Counted from the first letter of the stretch, positions 46,791 to 56,178 are shown. The stretch: 64,000 nucleotides of DNA from Lachnospiraceae bacterium (GCA_910574805.1 CAJTCV010000011.1:1-64000), one strand, 5' to 3'. A program made the numbers and translations. Notes: generated by a model from the letters alone, not told the origin.

Positions 46791-46859
46791 AAAAAGAGCT
46801 GCCGCAGGATGCGCTCCTGCCTGAACGAACAGGCAGGGGTATCCTGCGGCAGTCTTTTT
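46791..46859. terminator. Two-way terminator
   Basis: GCTGCCGCAGGAT pairs with ATCCTGCGGCAG with an inner CCTGCCTG/CAGGCAGG hairpin, flanked by A and T runs, between the convergent regulator and membrane-protein genes. Confidence 0.85.
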
Positions 46860-46869
46860 CCACAGGGGT

Positions 46870-47592
46870 TTATACCACAGACACCACAAGCTGCAGCTGA
46901 TTGCCGGTATGGTCCAGGATATAGATATGGATCGTGGACGTGGGGCAGAGAAATTCCACGCATCCGGTTCCGGCATCCCAGGACAGAGGTTCGATCCGCT
47001 CTCCCTGCGTGTCCATGGCATAGATCCCTTCATAATAGATTCCTGAGTCATTGTCAGAGAAACAGAGATACAGGCGTCCGTTTTCCTGACGGCTGGAGAT
47101 AAGCTGCGGCGATTCCCGGTCCACATCATCCACCAGGATGTTCTGCGTGACATACTGACTGTTGGCCAGAGTAACAGTGACCGTCATATTGCCGTTGCGT
47201 GCAGGTTCAATGGCATAGGTGTGGCGGTCCGTCTCGTATACAGAGACGTTATATCCGTCGATGGCTGCCGTCACCCGGGAGATGGGCAGGAAGGTGTTCA
47301 CATCAATGTGATAAACAGGTCTTCCGGGTTCTGCTTCTCTGTCCGGAGTCAGGGAAAAGACCGGCAGGATAAAAAGCAGCGGCAGCAGGAAGAAGAGAAG
47401 GAGCACCATGTCGAGGACGTGTTTCTGAAGTGCGTAGCGCTCCTGCCGGTAATTGCGGTAGGACACAAGAACCTCTGTGGGAGTCGGATTCGGTTCTCTG
47501 CCGCATATCTCAAATACTTCTTTTAAAATTTCGTCTGCAGTCTGCGGATCCAGGCCCGTCTTCCGGAAATTTTTCAGAATTTTTCTGATCAT
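46870..47592 (-). CDS. Membrane-anchored partner of the ECF-like sigma factor
   Basis: A 240-residue protein. About 58 cytoplasmic residues (DPQTADEILKEVFEICG, PTPTEVLVSYRNYRQ) precede one strong membrane helix (VLDMVLLLFFLLPLLFILPV). The outer part of about 150 residues is beta-rich with Ig-like character (ITVTVTLANSQYVTQNILVDD type). The order sigma factor then membrane protein, 17 bases apart, suggests an anti-sigma role for the inner segment and sensing by the outer one. No classical anti-sigma motif is visible, so this is inference. Confidence 0.65.
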   Translation of the reverse strand: MIRKILKNFRKTGLDPQTADEILKEVFEICGREPNPTPTEVLVSYRNYRQERYALQKHVLDMVLLLFFLLPLLFILPVFSLTPDREAEPGRPVYHIDVNTFLPISRVTAAIDGYNVSVYETDRHTYAIEPARNGNMTVTVTLANSQYVTQNILVDDVDRESPQLISSRQENGRLYLCFSDNDSGIYYEGIYAMDTQGERIEPLSWDAGTGCVEFLCPTSTIHIYILDHTGNQLQLVVSVV

Positions 47593-47609
47593 GTCTCATC
47601 GCCCCCCTT

Positions 47610-48170
47610 TCATCTGCCTGCCAGGTGTTTCAGTTTCCGGCAGCCGTTTGCCAGGTGCCGCTTCACGGAACCGGTCCGCAGGTCCATGAGCCTTGCAATA
47701 TCCCGAAGCTCCAGCCCGTTGTAGTATCTTAAAAGAATCACCTGGGATTCCGTAAAAGGAAGGTTCATGACCTGACGGATGATAAAATCCTGTCCGTCGA
47801 TGAAGATCACGGATTCCTCCGGTTCCAGATCCTCCAGAGGCTGCTGCTCCGGCTCTTCGCAATCCCGGACGGCCAGTTCTCCGGAAGCGTTTGCTTTTTT
47901 CTTCTCCAGCCGGAGGCAGATACGGAAGGTGATCTGGTTCAGCCAGGAGAGGAACAGCTGCGTATCCTTCAGAGCTGCAATATTTCTCAAAGCATAGACG
48001 TAGGTGTCCCGGACCGCGTCCCGGGCAAGTCCCTCGTCCTTCAGGTAGCCGGAAGCAAACCGGTACTGCTTCTGGCAGGTTGCCATATATAATTCTGCAA
48101 AGGCGTCACTGTCTCCCATTTTGGCATATTCTGCCAGGGAAGCAATGTACTGATGATCCAGATCTGCCAT
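47610..48170 (-). CDS. ECF-type RNA polymerase sigma factor
   Basis: A 186-residue sigma-70 family protein. Region 2 spans residues 10-80 (AFAELYMATCQKQYRFASGYL, RDTYVYALRNI). Region 4 lies near the C-terminus (FTESQVILLRYYNGLELRDIARLMDLRTGSVKRH), a clear helix-turn-helix. Regions 1 and 3 are missing, as in ECF factors. I start at 48170 with AAAGGAACC upstream; the longer frame has no ribosome site. It lies between a GGDEF-like gene and the membrane protein, all on the minus strand, next to the surface-fibre genes, which may be its targets. Confidence 0.85.
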   Translation of the reverse strand: MADLDHQYIASLAEYAKMGDSDAFAELYMATCQKQYRFASGYLKDEGLARDAVRDTYVYALRNIAALKDTQLFLSWLNQITFRICLRLEKKKANASGELAVRDCEEPEQQPLEDLEPEESVIFIDGQDFIIRQVMNLPFTESQVILLRYYNGLELRDIARLMDLRTGSVKRHLANGCRKLKHLAGR

Positions 48171-48198
48171 GTCATGGTTCCTTTCTTTTTTGAATGAG

Positions 48199-48897
48199 TC
48201 ACTGGTCCTGCCGGGGAATGCGCCGGTTGGAAAGCGCAATCAGGTCGGTAATGGTATGTACTTCTTCCCCTTCATGGAAGGCGATGCCGTATCGGTATTC
48301 GATCAGGAGGCGGTTGACAGGATCCTGATTATAGGATTGGATCCGCTGATCCAGTTTTTTCAGAAAGTTGTCCATTTTACAGGAATCTCCGTCCTCGAAT
48401 ATGGCAAGGAATTTGTTCCCGCCGTTGCGTCCGACGAAACACGTACCGGCAGCCGCAAGATGCAGAATACCGGAAAAATCCCGGATCAGCTGGTTTCCCT
48501 TGATATGACCATAATGTTGGTTGATCTCGTGGATGTTCGTCAGGTCGAACATGATGCATCCCAGGTCCTTCGGCACCGGCCTGTCCAGATATTTCTCGAT
48601 CATAACGTCACAGCTGAAGCGATTGGCGATTCCTGACAGGGGGTCGGAATGGACGGCGTGATCCAGCTCCCGGTAATGCTTCCGACAGGAGGAAAAAAAG
48701 TTAAAGTCCCGGTAAATAAAGAGAAAAGACATGCCGAGGACCAGCCAGAGACAGATACAGAGAATACGTACAGACGGGTCGGAGGCGACCAGGTGATAGA
48801 GTCTCCGGTCCGGCAGAATAAGGCCGAGGCAGACAGCGGTGAGCAGGAGGTACAGGACCAGCTGGATCGTCTTGTAGATAAAATCAGTCTTCTTCAT
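48199..48897 (-). CDS. Membrane protein with degenerate GGDEF domain
   Basis: A 232-residue protein. Two membrane helices (residues 9-27 and 42-60) precede a GGDEF-fold domain (DPLSGIANRFSCDVMIEKYL, IMFDLTNIHEINQHYGH) whose signature reads RNGGNKF instead of GG(D/E)EF. The loss of the metal and catalytic acid suggests no cyclase activity; it may bind nucleotide or a protein. AAGGGAG precedes the ATG at 48897. It is the first gene of the minus-strand set with the sigma factor, 28 bases apart. Confidence 0.8.
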   Translation of the reverse strand: MKKTDFIYKTIQLVLYLLLTAVCLGLILPDRRLYHLVASDPSVRILCICLWLVLGMSFLFIYRDFNFFSSCRKHYRELDHAVHSDPLSGIANRFSCDVMIEKYLDRPVPKDLGCIMFDLTNIHEINQHYGHIKGNQLIRDFSGILHLAAAGTCFVGRNGGNKFLAIFEDGDSCKMDNFLKKLDQRIQSYNQDPVNRLLIEYRYGIAFHEGEEVHTITDLIALSNRRIPRQDQ

Positions 48898-48971
48898 TGG
48901 CGGATTCTCCCTTGCAGATATTTTCAGGGACAGTATATCACAAAAATGTCCGATGTAAATATAAAAGTTTG

Positions 48972-49000
48972 TTGGCAATCTGAAAACGTAGTGCTAGAAT
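48972..49000 (+). promoter_or_regulatory. Promoter for the signal peptidase gene
   Basis: TTGGCA, 17 bases and TAGAAT, 23 bases before the ATG at 49024, in the divergent region between the GGDEF-like gene and the signal peptidase. Confidence 0.7.
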
Positions 49001-49023
49001 GGGGTGAGATGGAGGCGGGAGAC

Positions 49024-49554
49024 ATGAAAAAAAAGCTGCATGGCAGATATGACGGCATGAAATATGGCTGGCTGAAAGACACGAAAAAATTCATACTGCT
49101 CCTTGTCGCGGTATATCTCGCCCTTCGGCTGGTGGTCGGATTTTCCTTTGTGAAAGGAGATTCTATGGAACCGACGCTGCACAGCGGCGAGCTGGTCATG
49201 TATCTGAGGCTGGACCGGGATTATCAGAAAGGGGATGTGGTCTCCGTGCGGATCCCCTCCGGGGAATATTATGTGAAGCGCATCATAGCACTGGAGGGAG
49301 ATACCATCGATCTGAGGGACGGCAGAGTATATCTGAATGAGGAGCCTCTGGAAGAGCCTTATATCATGGGTGAGACAGAAGAACAGGCGGGTGCTGTCCG
49401 ATATCCCTTCCGGCTCCAGAAGGGGCAGATCTTTGTCATGGGCGATAACCGGGAAGTGTCCATGGACTCCAGAAGCTTCGGAGTGGTGGGAAGAGGCCAG
49501 ATCAAAGGGAAGCTGTGGTTTCGCGCAGGCTGGCTCTATGCAGACGGTATATAA
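49024..49554 (+). CDS. lepB: Signal peptidase I
   Basis: A 176-residue type I signal peptidase. A cytoplasmic N-terminus and one membrane helix (residues 22-42) precede the active-site Ser near 47 (VKGDSMEPTL) and Lys near 85 (YYVKRIIALEGD), the classical Ser-Lys dyad, then MGDNREVSMDSRSFG. It cleaves signal peptides outside the membrane. Its place at the head of the surface-fibre genes suggests that it processes the adhesin and pilins. GGAGGCGGGAG precedes the ATG. A terminator follows. Confidence 0.9.
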   Translation: MKKKLHGRYDGMKYGWLKDTKKFILLLVAVYLALRLVVGFSFVKGDSMEPTLHSGELVMYLRLDRDYQKGDVVSVRIPSGEYYVKRIIALEGDTIDLRDGRVYLNEEPLEEPYIMGETEEQAGAVRYPFRLQKGQIFVMGDNREVSMDSRSFGVVGRGQIKGKLWFRAGWLYADGI

Positions 49555-49639
49555 AATGCCGGCGCGGATGGAAGAGCTCCTTCCGAAAAGAATGTTAAAA
49601 ATCAGATCATGCAGGTACCGGGAGGTACCGTCCGGATTC

Positions 49640-49685
49640 AGCCGGTGTCAGAGCAGGACGCTCATGACACCGGCTGTTTTTATTT
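49640..49685 (+). terminator. Rho-independent terminator
   Basis: AGCCGGTGTCA pairs with TGACACCGGCT and is followed by GTTTTTATTTT, downstream of the signal peptidase. Confidence 0.9.
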
Positions 49686-49798
49686 TCTGTTCTTTTGTTT
49701 TCTCTGAAAAAACTGTCAAGAATTTTGCAAAAATAACCGGCAGATAACCGCTCCCTGCTATATTGATGCTGTAAACAGGAGGAAGAGGTGGCGGTGAT

Positions 49799-50176
49799 AT
49801 GGTGCTTCGGGAGAAAATGCTTCCCTGTCAGAGCCGGGAGGCGATGGTAACAGTGTTATCCTATCATAACGGCATTATGGATGGCTACCTGCAGCATCCA
49901 AGGCTGGGGGAGAAAGAAAAGGTCGAGAGTCTGTCGCAGATGATCCTGCTCCTGAACAGCCTGCTGGACATGGAGAACTGCCTGGACAGTCCGCTGCCGC
50001 TGGTACAGCCGGTATGCAGGAGTGTCAAGAGCATCGCCGTGTTCTGCATCCAGATCCTTTTCCGTGAGCATTATACATGGCAGGGCAGACTGATCTGGCA
50101 GAACGGGAGACAGGAATATGTATTTCACAGTGCCATAGAACTGATTCAGCTGGTCGATGAGATCCTGGCAGAATAA
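49799..50176 (+). CDS. Small protein upstream of the adhesin (paralog of 45075-45575)
   Basis: A 125-residue soluble protein whose last about 50 residues match the C-terminus of the protein at 45075: FCIQILFREHYTWQGRLIWQ, then EYVFHSAIELIQLVDEIL. The N-terminal part is helical and different. GAGGTGGCGGTGAT lies upstream. It directly precedes the adhesin gene. Two such proteins framing the regulatory part of one locus suggest a shared regulatory or ligand-binding role. No known family comes to mind. Confidence 0.7.
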   Translation: MVLREKMLPCQSREAMVTVLSYHNGIMDGYLQHPRLGEKEKVESLSQMILLLNSLLDMENCLDSPLPLVQPVCRSVKSIAVFCIQILFREHYTWQGRLIWQNGRQEYVFHSAIELIQLVDEILAE

Positions 50177-50283
50177 AGGGGGATGGATGCGGATGAGAAA
50201 CGGACACCATTTCCTGTGCGGGGTGCCTGTGCAGAATATCATAGACGGCGTGTTGATAGAGGAAAAAGTAGGAGGAGGAGACC

Positions 50284-53200
50284 ATGAGAAATAGTGCAGT
50301 AAAGAGGATCATCGCAGTTCTGCTCTGCCTGGTGGTATTTGCCGGGAGCGAGCTGACCGGGCTTACAAATATAGTGGGGGATCTGTTCGCATCTGAGATG
50401 GAAGTGGCAGACGAAGAAGGAAATGAGCCGGATTCTCAGGTGGATGAGATCGAGATCGAAGCGCCGGCGGAGGAATCGGAAGCAGAGCCCCAGCCGGAAA
50501 TGTCTGGGGAACCGGCCGCACCGGAGACGCCCGCGGAATCTGCCGTGCCGGAGGCACCTGCAGTGGTGGAAGAGACTCCTGAAGAGACAGCAGATCCTGC
50601 AGTCGAAGAGCCGGATACCGGGAATGCGGAAAATGAAAACGGCGAAAATGTAACCGACCCGGAGAAAAAAGAGGATGAAAATGCAGCGGATCCGGAGGAA
50701 AAAGACGATCTGAAAGCTCCGGAACAGCAGGAAGAGGAAGAGACGGCAAAAGATCCGGAGAACGGGGATGATCTGGCAGCAGTCGATGATACAGAGCCGA
50801 CTGAAACAGAGACAGAATCCGGTGTGGATGGCCTGCCCGCAGAAGAGGATACAGAAGATCCGGAAAAAGAAGCAGACGGCATGATCGAGGGTGAACCGAC
50901 CGGGGAAGAGACCGAAGAGACAGCGATGCCGGTCTTCGAAGATGATCAGAGAATCGGCGATGTGGTTATCTATGCCAAAGCAGACGAAGGCGTCTTCCCG
51001 GAGGGAACAAAGCTCATGGTGACGCCGATTGTGAAGCAGGACGTGGAAGAGCTGGAAGCACAGGCGGAGATCACTCCGGAAGAGATCGAAGAGATCAGGG
51101 AGATCAATGAGAAATACGATGCAACTGCGGAGAAGCTGGAAGAGACCGTAGCAGAAGATGACTCGAAAAATATTGCAGGTTTTCTGGCGTATGACATCTT
51201 CTTCCTGGTGCCCGGTGAGGATGGCGGGATGGAAGAAAAAGAGCCGGACGGAAATGTGACGATCACGATGGAGTTTGACCGGGAGTTTCTTCCGGAAGAG
51301 CTGGTGGACAATGAGTACGTATCGGTCGACAGCGTGGATATCGTACATATGAAAGAAACAGACGGTGAGCTTCAGCCGGAAGTGCTGGCCGATGCCGCGA
51401 TCGATATAACGGAAAATGTTGAGGTCAAAACAGCAGAGTTCACAGTGGACAGTTTTTCGATATTTATGATTAGCTGGACCGGCAGTGGATTGCCCATGGT
51501 AACGATTGAATTTACGGACGAATCGGGCGGAAGCCTGAATAATGTAGAACCAGTCGCATTGACAATCAGTGAAGAATTTACATTTGACACAAAAGAGATC
51601 AGTCCGACAGGTCAGTGGAGTCAGTATTACCAGATAAGGGAAAGCATGTCAGATGGAACTGGAGGCTTGAAAGACGTTGATTACGTATTTTCAAAAGCGA
51701 TATATCTGCCGGATAATGGATATGGAACTGAGACTGGAGAAAAAATTCCGATTTCCAAAATTCATATCACAGATCAGCAGGTAGTTGAATGGTATGACGC
51801 AGATAATGCACTTCTTGGAAGTCAAAAATGGGGGATAGAAGATGGGCATCCCTCACCGTTTAAAATTCGCTGTATGTACAGCAGTTCATCAAAAGAAGAA
51901 CTGAAAATACTCAGCAGGGAGGAGTTGCTGGACAGTACATCCAAGGGCGTAAGGATGTACATGAAGGATTATTCTTTTAACTACGAAGGGTTAAATGAGA
52001 CGCTTGGAGGTATTGTGGATGGAAACCAGAATGCAAAACAAGGCCTTGTAAAGAAAAGACTGGTAGATGGTTATCCGGTGGCGGCAGATGGCACTTCTCT
52101 TAAAACATGGTTTGAGGACGGTGTCCAGGTAAACAGACTTTTCCTGAAAGAGAAATATGATACAGACGGTACATTTTATTACAGCAGCTTTGAGAATTAT
52201 GCATATTTAGGCAGGAACACAGAGTTTACAGTATATGACGAAATAGGTACTCCGGAAACGTATGTGGGAGATGATTGTATCTATGCCAATCGAGGAAATT
52301 TCTTTCCGTACAATGACATTAATACAGGCAACGGATATGGAGAGCTGTCAAAATGCAGACAGTTGTATGATGAATATGGTAATAGAATTAACGGTAATAA
52401 AAAGCTGTACAAAACTGACGGAACGACAAATTTCCATTTCAGCATGAAGCTGGAGACGGATTTTATACAGGCAAAGGGCGGCATGTATAATGGGCAGCCG
52501 ATGGTATATGAATTTAACGGAGATGATGATCTCTGGGTATTTATTGATGATATTCTGGTGCTGGATATTGGAGGAAATCATGAGGCGCGGAGCGGTTCCA
52601 TTAATTTTGCAACCGGCGAGGTGACAGTGAATCAGCCCAATAATAATACGATAAGAACAAATATAAGAGCATGTTTTAGCAATGCAGAGGCGGAAGGCGA
52701 ATGCGAATGGCGCGGAAATACATTTGAAGACTATTCGGCACATACACTGAAGATGTTTTATATGGAAAGGAATGACAAGGAGGGTACGGGAGTCGGAGGA
52801 TCTAATCTGAAGATGTCCTTCCATCTTCCAACCATAGAAAAAGGCCAGATCAGAGTCATGAAGCAGTTATCCGGGACGGATCAGGCGGAATATGCAAATG
52901 TTCCCTTCAACTTCCGGGTTATGGTGCAGGAAATTGACACGGTCCATTCTACAGAAGATCATGTGGTGTACCTCGACAGTTATGTTCCGTTAAAAGTAAA
53001 TGGGCGTGACTTTGAGGACGGCAGTGAGATCACGGTTGACCAGGAGACAGGAATCTTCCAGCTGAAGCCCGGGCAGTCCGCATTATTTTCAGATCTGAAT
53101 GCAGACCGGAACTATTATGTGGAAGAGATCGGCTACCATATCTCCGGTTCGGGAGATTATACGGTGGATGAGACTTCTTATATGGAAATTGATGAGAATG

Positions 53201-54624
53201 ATCATCCGGGCGAAACGGTTACCGGGGTGAAAACAGAGGCGAAAGAGGTCGGCAGCAGGAAGAGCGTTGTATTTACAAACCGATGTTCCGGCATGGTTAG
53301 AAATGACCTTCAGATCACGAAGGTCATGAAGGGAAATGCAGAAGGCAGCGGTCCGTTTAACATCCGCTTGTGGCTGGAAAACCGCAATGGAGTGCTCGTT
53401 CCATACGAGGGTGCATATCTTGCAGGCGGCCAGTCCCATACGACGAATGACGGTAAGATCCGGCTTTCTGCCGGAGAGACTGCGACCATCCAGGGGCTGA
53501 TCGCCGGGACGCAGTTTTATGTGGAAGAGACAGATCTGGACCTGAAAACGTATCAGGAACCGGTCATAACACTGACGGAAGGCACTTTTGACCCGTTGAC
53601 TTCTGAAGATACCTGTACAGACAGTACATCTGAGAGGACAGCACAGGGCGCAGTCAAAAGAGGATCTGGAAACACGGCCAGGGTCACAGTGGAAAATGCT
53701 CTGCTTGGAGATACCAGCAGCGGTTTAAAGATAACCAAGAGAATGGAAGGCGACGCAGCAGGGATAACAGAGCCATTTGTATTTGAGGTATTGCTGAAGA
53801 ATCCGGACGGAACTTCTGCAGCATATAAAGGAAATTATTCCGTCACCAGTGCGTCTGGAACAGTAAGAGAGGAAACATCCGACGGCAAAATACGTATTCC
53901 GGTTGATGCAACTGCAGTCATTGATCTGGAGGCGGGAACTGCGTTCCAGGTAAAGGAAATTCTGGGAGAAGGTTATGACATACCCGGGATCACGGTTGTT
54001 TCGGATACGGTATCCGATTGGAAAGCAGATGGAACTGCCGTAACGGGAGTGATTGCAGACAGCCAGTATGCAGACATTACGGTAACGAATGTTCCCAGGG
54101 CCTCGTACGCGTATGGGTGGCGGATTGTCAAGAAGGGTACAGAGGCCGGAACTCCGAATCTGGAAGGGGCAGAGTTTACGCTGACTCTCTCCGGAAAGCA
54201 GGGAGCGGAATCGAAAGTCTATTATGGAAGGTCGCAGAGCGGCAGCGGTGTGATCGCGTGGTTTGAGACAGAAGGTGAGGCGGACAACGGGGAGAAACCG
54301 GTGGATATCAAGACGATGGTACCGGGCGAGTATGAACTGAAGGAAACAAAAGCTCCTGCAGGTTATGTGCTCAGCAGCAACAGTTGGAAGCTTACTCTTG
54401 ATTATCAGACGATAAAAGTCGTGGATACTTCCACCGGCGAAACGGTAGCGGCAGTACCGGCAGACGACGGAAAGATGTATGAATACACATTCAACAATGA
54501 TGTCGTATATGAACTTCCGTCCACAGGCGGTACGGGAATCTTTGGGTATATGATCAGCGGTACCCTGCTGATGATGGCGGGCATCCTGATTCTATATAAA
54601 AGAAAATTTGCGGGGAGGTGCTGA
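50284..54624 (+). CDS. Giant LPSTG-anchored adhesin with fibro-slime domain
   Basis: A 1446-residue surface protein. A signal peptide ends near residue 36. An extremely Glu/Pro/Ala-rich low-complexity stalk covers about 37-215. A fibro-slime/PA14-like lectin domain is indicated by YEFNGDDDLWVFIDDILVLD and IGGNHEARSG around residues 740-780. Several Cna-B or pilin-type Ig repeats follow (LQITKVMKGNAEGSGPFNI, LKITKRMEGDAAGITEPFVF, YELKETKAPAGYV). The sorting signal LPSTG lies at 1411-1415 with a hydrophobic helix and positive tail. It is probably the pilus tip. AGGAGGAGG precedes the ATG. The pilin follows after a gap of about 120 bases holding small hairpins. Confidence 0.93.
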   Translation: MRNSAVKRIIAVLLCLVVFAGSELTGLTNIVGDLFASEMEVADEEGNEPDSQVDEIEIEAPAEESEAEPQPEMSGEPAAPETPAESAVPEAPAVVEETPEETADPAVEEPDTGNAENENGENVTDPEKKEDENAADPEEKDDLKAPEQQEEEETAKDPENGDDLAAVDDTEPTETETESGVDGLPAEEDTEDPEKEADGMIEGEPTGEETEETAMPVFEDDQRIGDVVIYAKADEGVFPEGTKLMVTPIVKQDVEELEAQAEITPEEIEEIREINEKYDATAEKLEETVAEDDSKNIAGFLAYDIFFLVPGEDGGMEEKEPDGNVTITMEFDREFLPEELVDNEYVSVDSVDIVHMKETDGELQPEVLADAAIDITENVEVKTAEFTVDSFSIFMISWTGSGLPMVTIEFTDESGGSLNNVEPVALTISEEFTFDTKEISPTGQWSQYYQIRESMSDGTGGLKDVDYVFSKAIYLPDNGYGTETGEKIPISKIHITDQQVVEWYDADNALLGSQKWGIEDGHPSPFKIRCMYSSSSKEELKILSREELLDSTSKGVRMYMKDYSFNYEGLNETLGGIVDGNQNAKQGLVKKRLVDGYPVAADGTSLKTWFEDGVQVNRLFLKEKYDTDGTFYYSSFENYAYLGRNTEFTVYDEIGTPETYVGDDCIYANRGNFFPYNDINTGNGYGELSKCRQLYDEYGNRINGNKKLYKTDGTTNFHFSMKLETDFIQAKGGMYNGQPMVYEFNGDDDLWVFIDDILVLDIGGNHEARSGSINFATGEVTVNQPNNNTIRTNIRACFSNAEAEGECEWRGNTFEDYSAHTLKMFYMERNDKEGTGVGGSNLKMSFHLPTIEKGQIRVMKQLSGTDQAEYANVPFNFRVMVQEIDTVHSTEDHVVYLDSYVPLKVNGRDFEDGSEITVDQETGIFQLKPGQSALFSDLNADRNYYVEEIGYHISGSGDYTVDETSYMEIDENDHPGETVTGVKTEAKEVGSRKSVVFTNRCSGMVRNDLQITKVMKGNAEGSGPFNIRLWLENRNGVLVPYEGAYLAGGQSHTTNDGKIRLSAGETATIQGLIAGTQFYVEETDLDLKTYQEPVITLTEGTFDPLTSEDTCTDSTSERTAQGAVKRGSGNTARVTVENALLGDTSSGLKITKRMEGDAAGITEPFVFEVLLKNPDGTSAAYKGNYSVTSASGTVREETSDGKIRIPVDATAVIDLEAGTAFQVKEILGEGYDIPGITVVSDTVSDWKADGTAVTGVIADSQYADITVTNVPRASYAYGWRIVKKGTEAGTPNLEGAEFTLTLSGKQGAESKVYYGRSQSGSGVIAWFETEGEADNGEKPVDIKTMVPGEYELKETKAPAGYVLSSNSWKLTLDYQTIKVVDTSTGETVAAVPADDGKMYEYTFNNDVVYELPSTGGTGIFGYMISGTLLMMAGILILYKRKFAGRC

Positions 54625-54747
54625 AAGGGTTTAGGAGATGGTGATTTTTTCAGAGGTCCTCCGGACCGCATCCATGTGCGGAAAGCACAGCACACAGAAG
54701 GAACTGTTAATCCTGGGCAATGCCCACAAAAAAGAAAGGAAAAAGAA

Positions 54748-56178
54748 ATGAAAAAGATGAAAAAGTTTTTAGCCATGATGTTGGCAATGGCGATGGTGCT
54801 GGGAATGTCTTTGACGACGTTTGCGGCAGGCGCGACGGCAGAGATTACCGTAAGGAATGCGGGAGATAAAGCAACGTTCAAGTATCTGCAGGTAATCAAG
54901 GCAGATCCGACAAAAGAAACCGGCTGGGCTTTTGTAAACGCGGATGTTGAAAAAAATTATACGGATGCATTTTCTGGCAAGTCAGCACAGGAAGTAATCA
55001 AGGCGATGATCGCAGGAAATGTCGACAGCCAGATTGCTGCTGCTCTGAGCAATGTACAGAATGAAGGTTATACACTTGTAGAGGCATCAGCCAATCCATT
55101 CACAGTTGACGCAGCAGGCGTTTACTTTGTAGAAGGATCAGAAGACGGTTATAATTATACCCCCATGGCAGCATATGTTTCATTTGGTTCTTATGTAGAT
55201 GGTGTCCCGACTGATCTGGAAGATGCGACAGTAGAGGCAAAAAGATCCACAACTGTTGTTGGAAAGACCAGTGATCAGGAAAATGCAGTAACGGAGATTG
55301 GCAGGAATGTGACTTATACGATCAGCTCTGTTATGCCGTATATTCCGACGACGAACAGCAACCGGAATTATGTAGTAAGTGATACAATCACAGGAGCTTC
55401 CTATGTAACTGCAGCAGATGGGGCCAATGCAGGCAAGGTTGCTGTAACCCTTACTATTGGCAGCACGGTCAATACCACTGTATATGCGGATGTAACCAAT
55501 AACAGTTTCAGACTGGATCTGAGCTCTTATTTAGCAAACAATACTTATGCAAATCAGAATGTAACTTTAAGTTATGAGGCTACAGTTACAGATGTAACTG
55601 TTGGAAATACCGTAAGCATAGGCAATGGAACGAATGATGGTACTTCCGTCTATGGTTCTGACACAGAGAATCTGTATACGGGCAGCATTACTTTGACCAA
55701 ATATGCTTCTGATGCTGACAATGATAATCTGACGGATAATGCAACACTTGCAGGTGCCGGCTTTAAGGTATCCACAATGAAAGATGGTGAAATTGTATAT
55801 GCAACCGTTGCAGATGGAAAGTTTACCGGCTGGGTTAATACGGAAGCTGCAGCTACAGAAGTTGTCACAGGCGCTGATGGTACGCTGACCATCGCCGGTC
55901 TTGCAGACGGAACCTATACTTTCAAAGAGGTAACTGCACCGACAGGATACAGTATCAACACTACAGATACCGTGGTTACGCTGGAGAAAGGTACGTTAAA
56001 TGCAGAAAATAAAGTAACTGCTGCATTTACAGGAACAGGCTTTATGATTGATGATACCCTTTCCGCTCTTCCCTCCACCGGCGGCATCGGTACGACGATC
56101 TTCACCATCGGCGGCTGCGCGATCATGATCATCGCAGCAGGGCTGTACTTCTCTCTTCGCAGAAAAACAGCAAAATAA
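54748..56178 (+). CDS. LPSTG-anchored major pilin
   Basis: A 476-residue secreted protein. The signal peptide (FLAMMLAMAMVLGMSLTTFA) starts the mature fibre subunit. Ig-like SpaA/FimA-type domains follow, with an E-box-like TFKEVTAPTGYSIN late in the protein, a hallmark of internal isopeptide bonds, and the sorting signal LPSTG at 441-445 before a membrane helix and RRKTAK. It is very rich in Thr, Asn and Ala. AAAGGAAAAAG precedes the ATG at 54748. It lies between the tip adhesin and two sortases, so it is probably the polymerised shaft. Confidence 0.92.
   Translation: MKKMKKFLAMMLAMAMVLGMSLTTFAAGATAEITVRNAGDKATFKYLQVIKADPTKETGWAFVNADVEKNYTDAFSGKSAQEVIKAMIAGNVDSQIAAALSNVQNEGYTLVEASANPFTVDAAGVYFVEGSEDGYNYTPMAAYVSFGSYVDGVPTDLEDATVEAKRSTTVVGKTSDQENAVTEIGRNVTYTISSVMPYIPTTNSNRNYVVSDTITGASYVTAADGANAGKVAVTLTIGSTVNTTVYADVTNNSFRLDLSSYLANNTYANQNVTLSYEATVTDVTVGNTVSIGNGTNDGTSVYGSDTENLYTGSITLTKYASDADNDNLTDNATLAGAGFKVSTMKDGEIVYATVADGKFTGWVNTEAAATEVVTGADGTLTIAGLADGTYTFKEVTAPTGYSINTTDTVVTLEKGTLNAENKVTAAFTGTGFMIDDTLSALPSTGGIGTTIFTIGGCAIMIIAAGLYFSLRRKTAK

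Noticed and set aside
49725-49764. TTGCAA and TATATT before the small gene at 49799
   Set aside because: They are 28 bases apart, too far for one promoter; no good alternative was found.
54625-54747. Small hairpins between adhesin and pilin genes as a promoter or terminator
   Set aside because: GGTCC/GGACC and CCGCA/TGCGG stems are short, without T run or -10/-35 pair; they may be processing sites, but nothing specific supports that.
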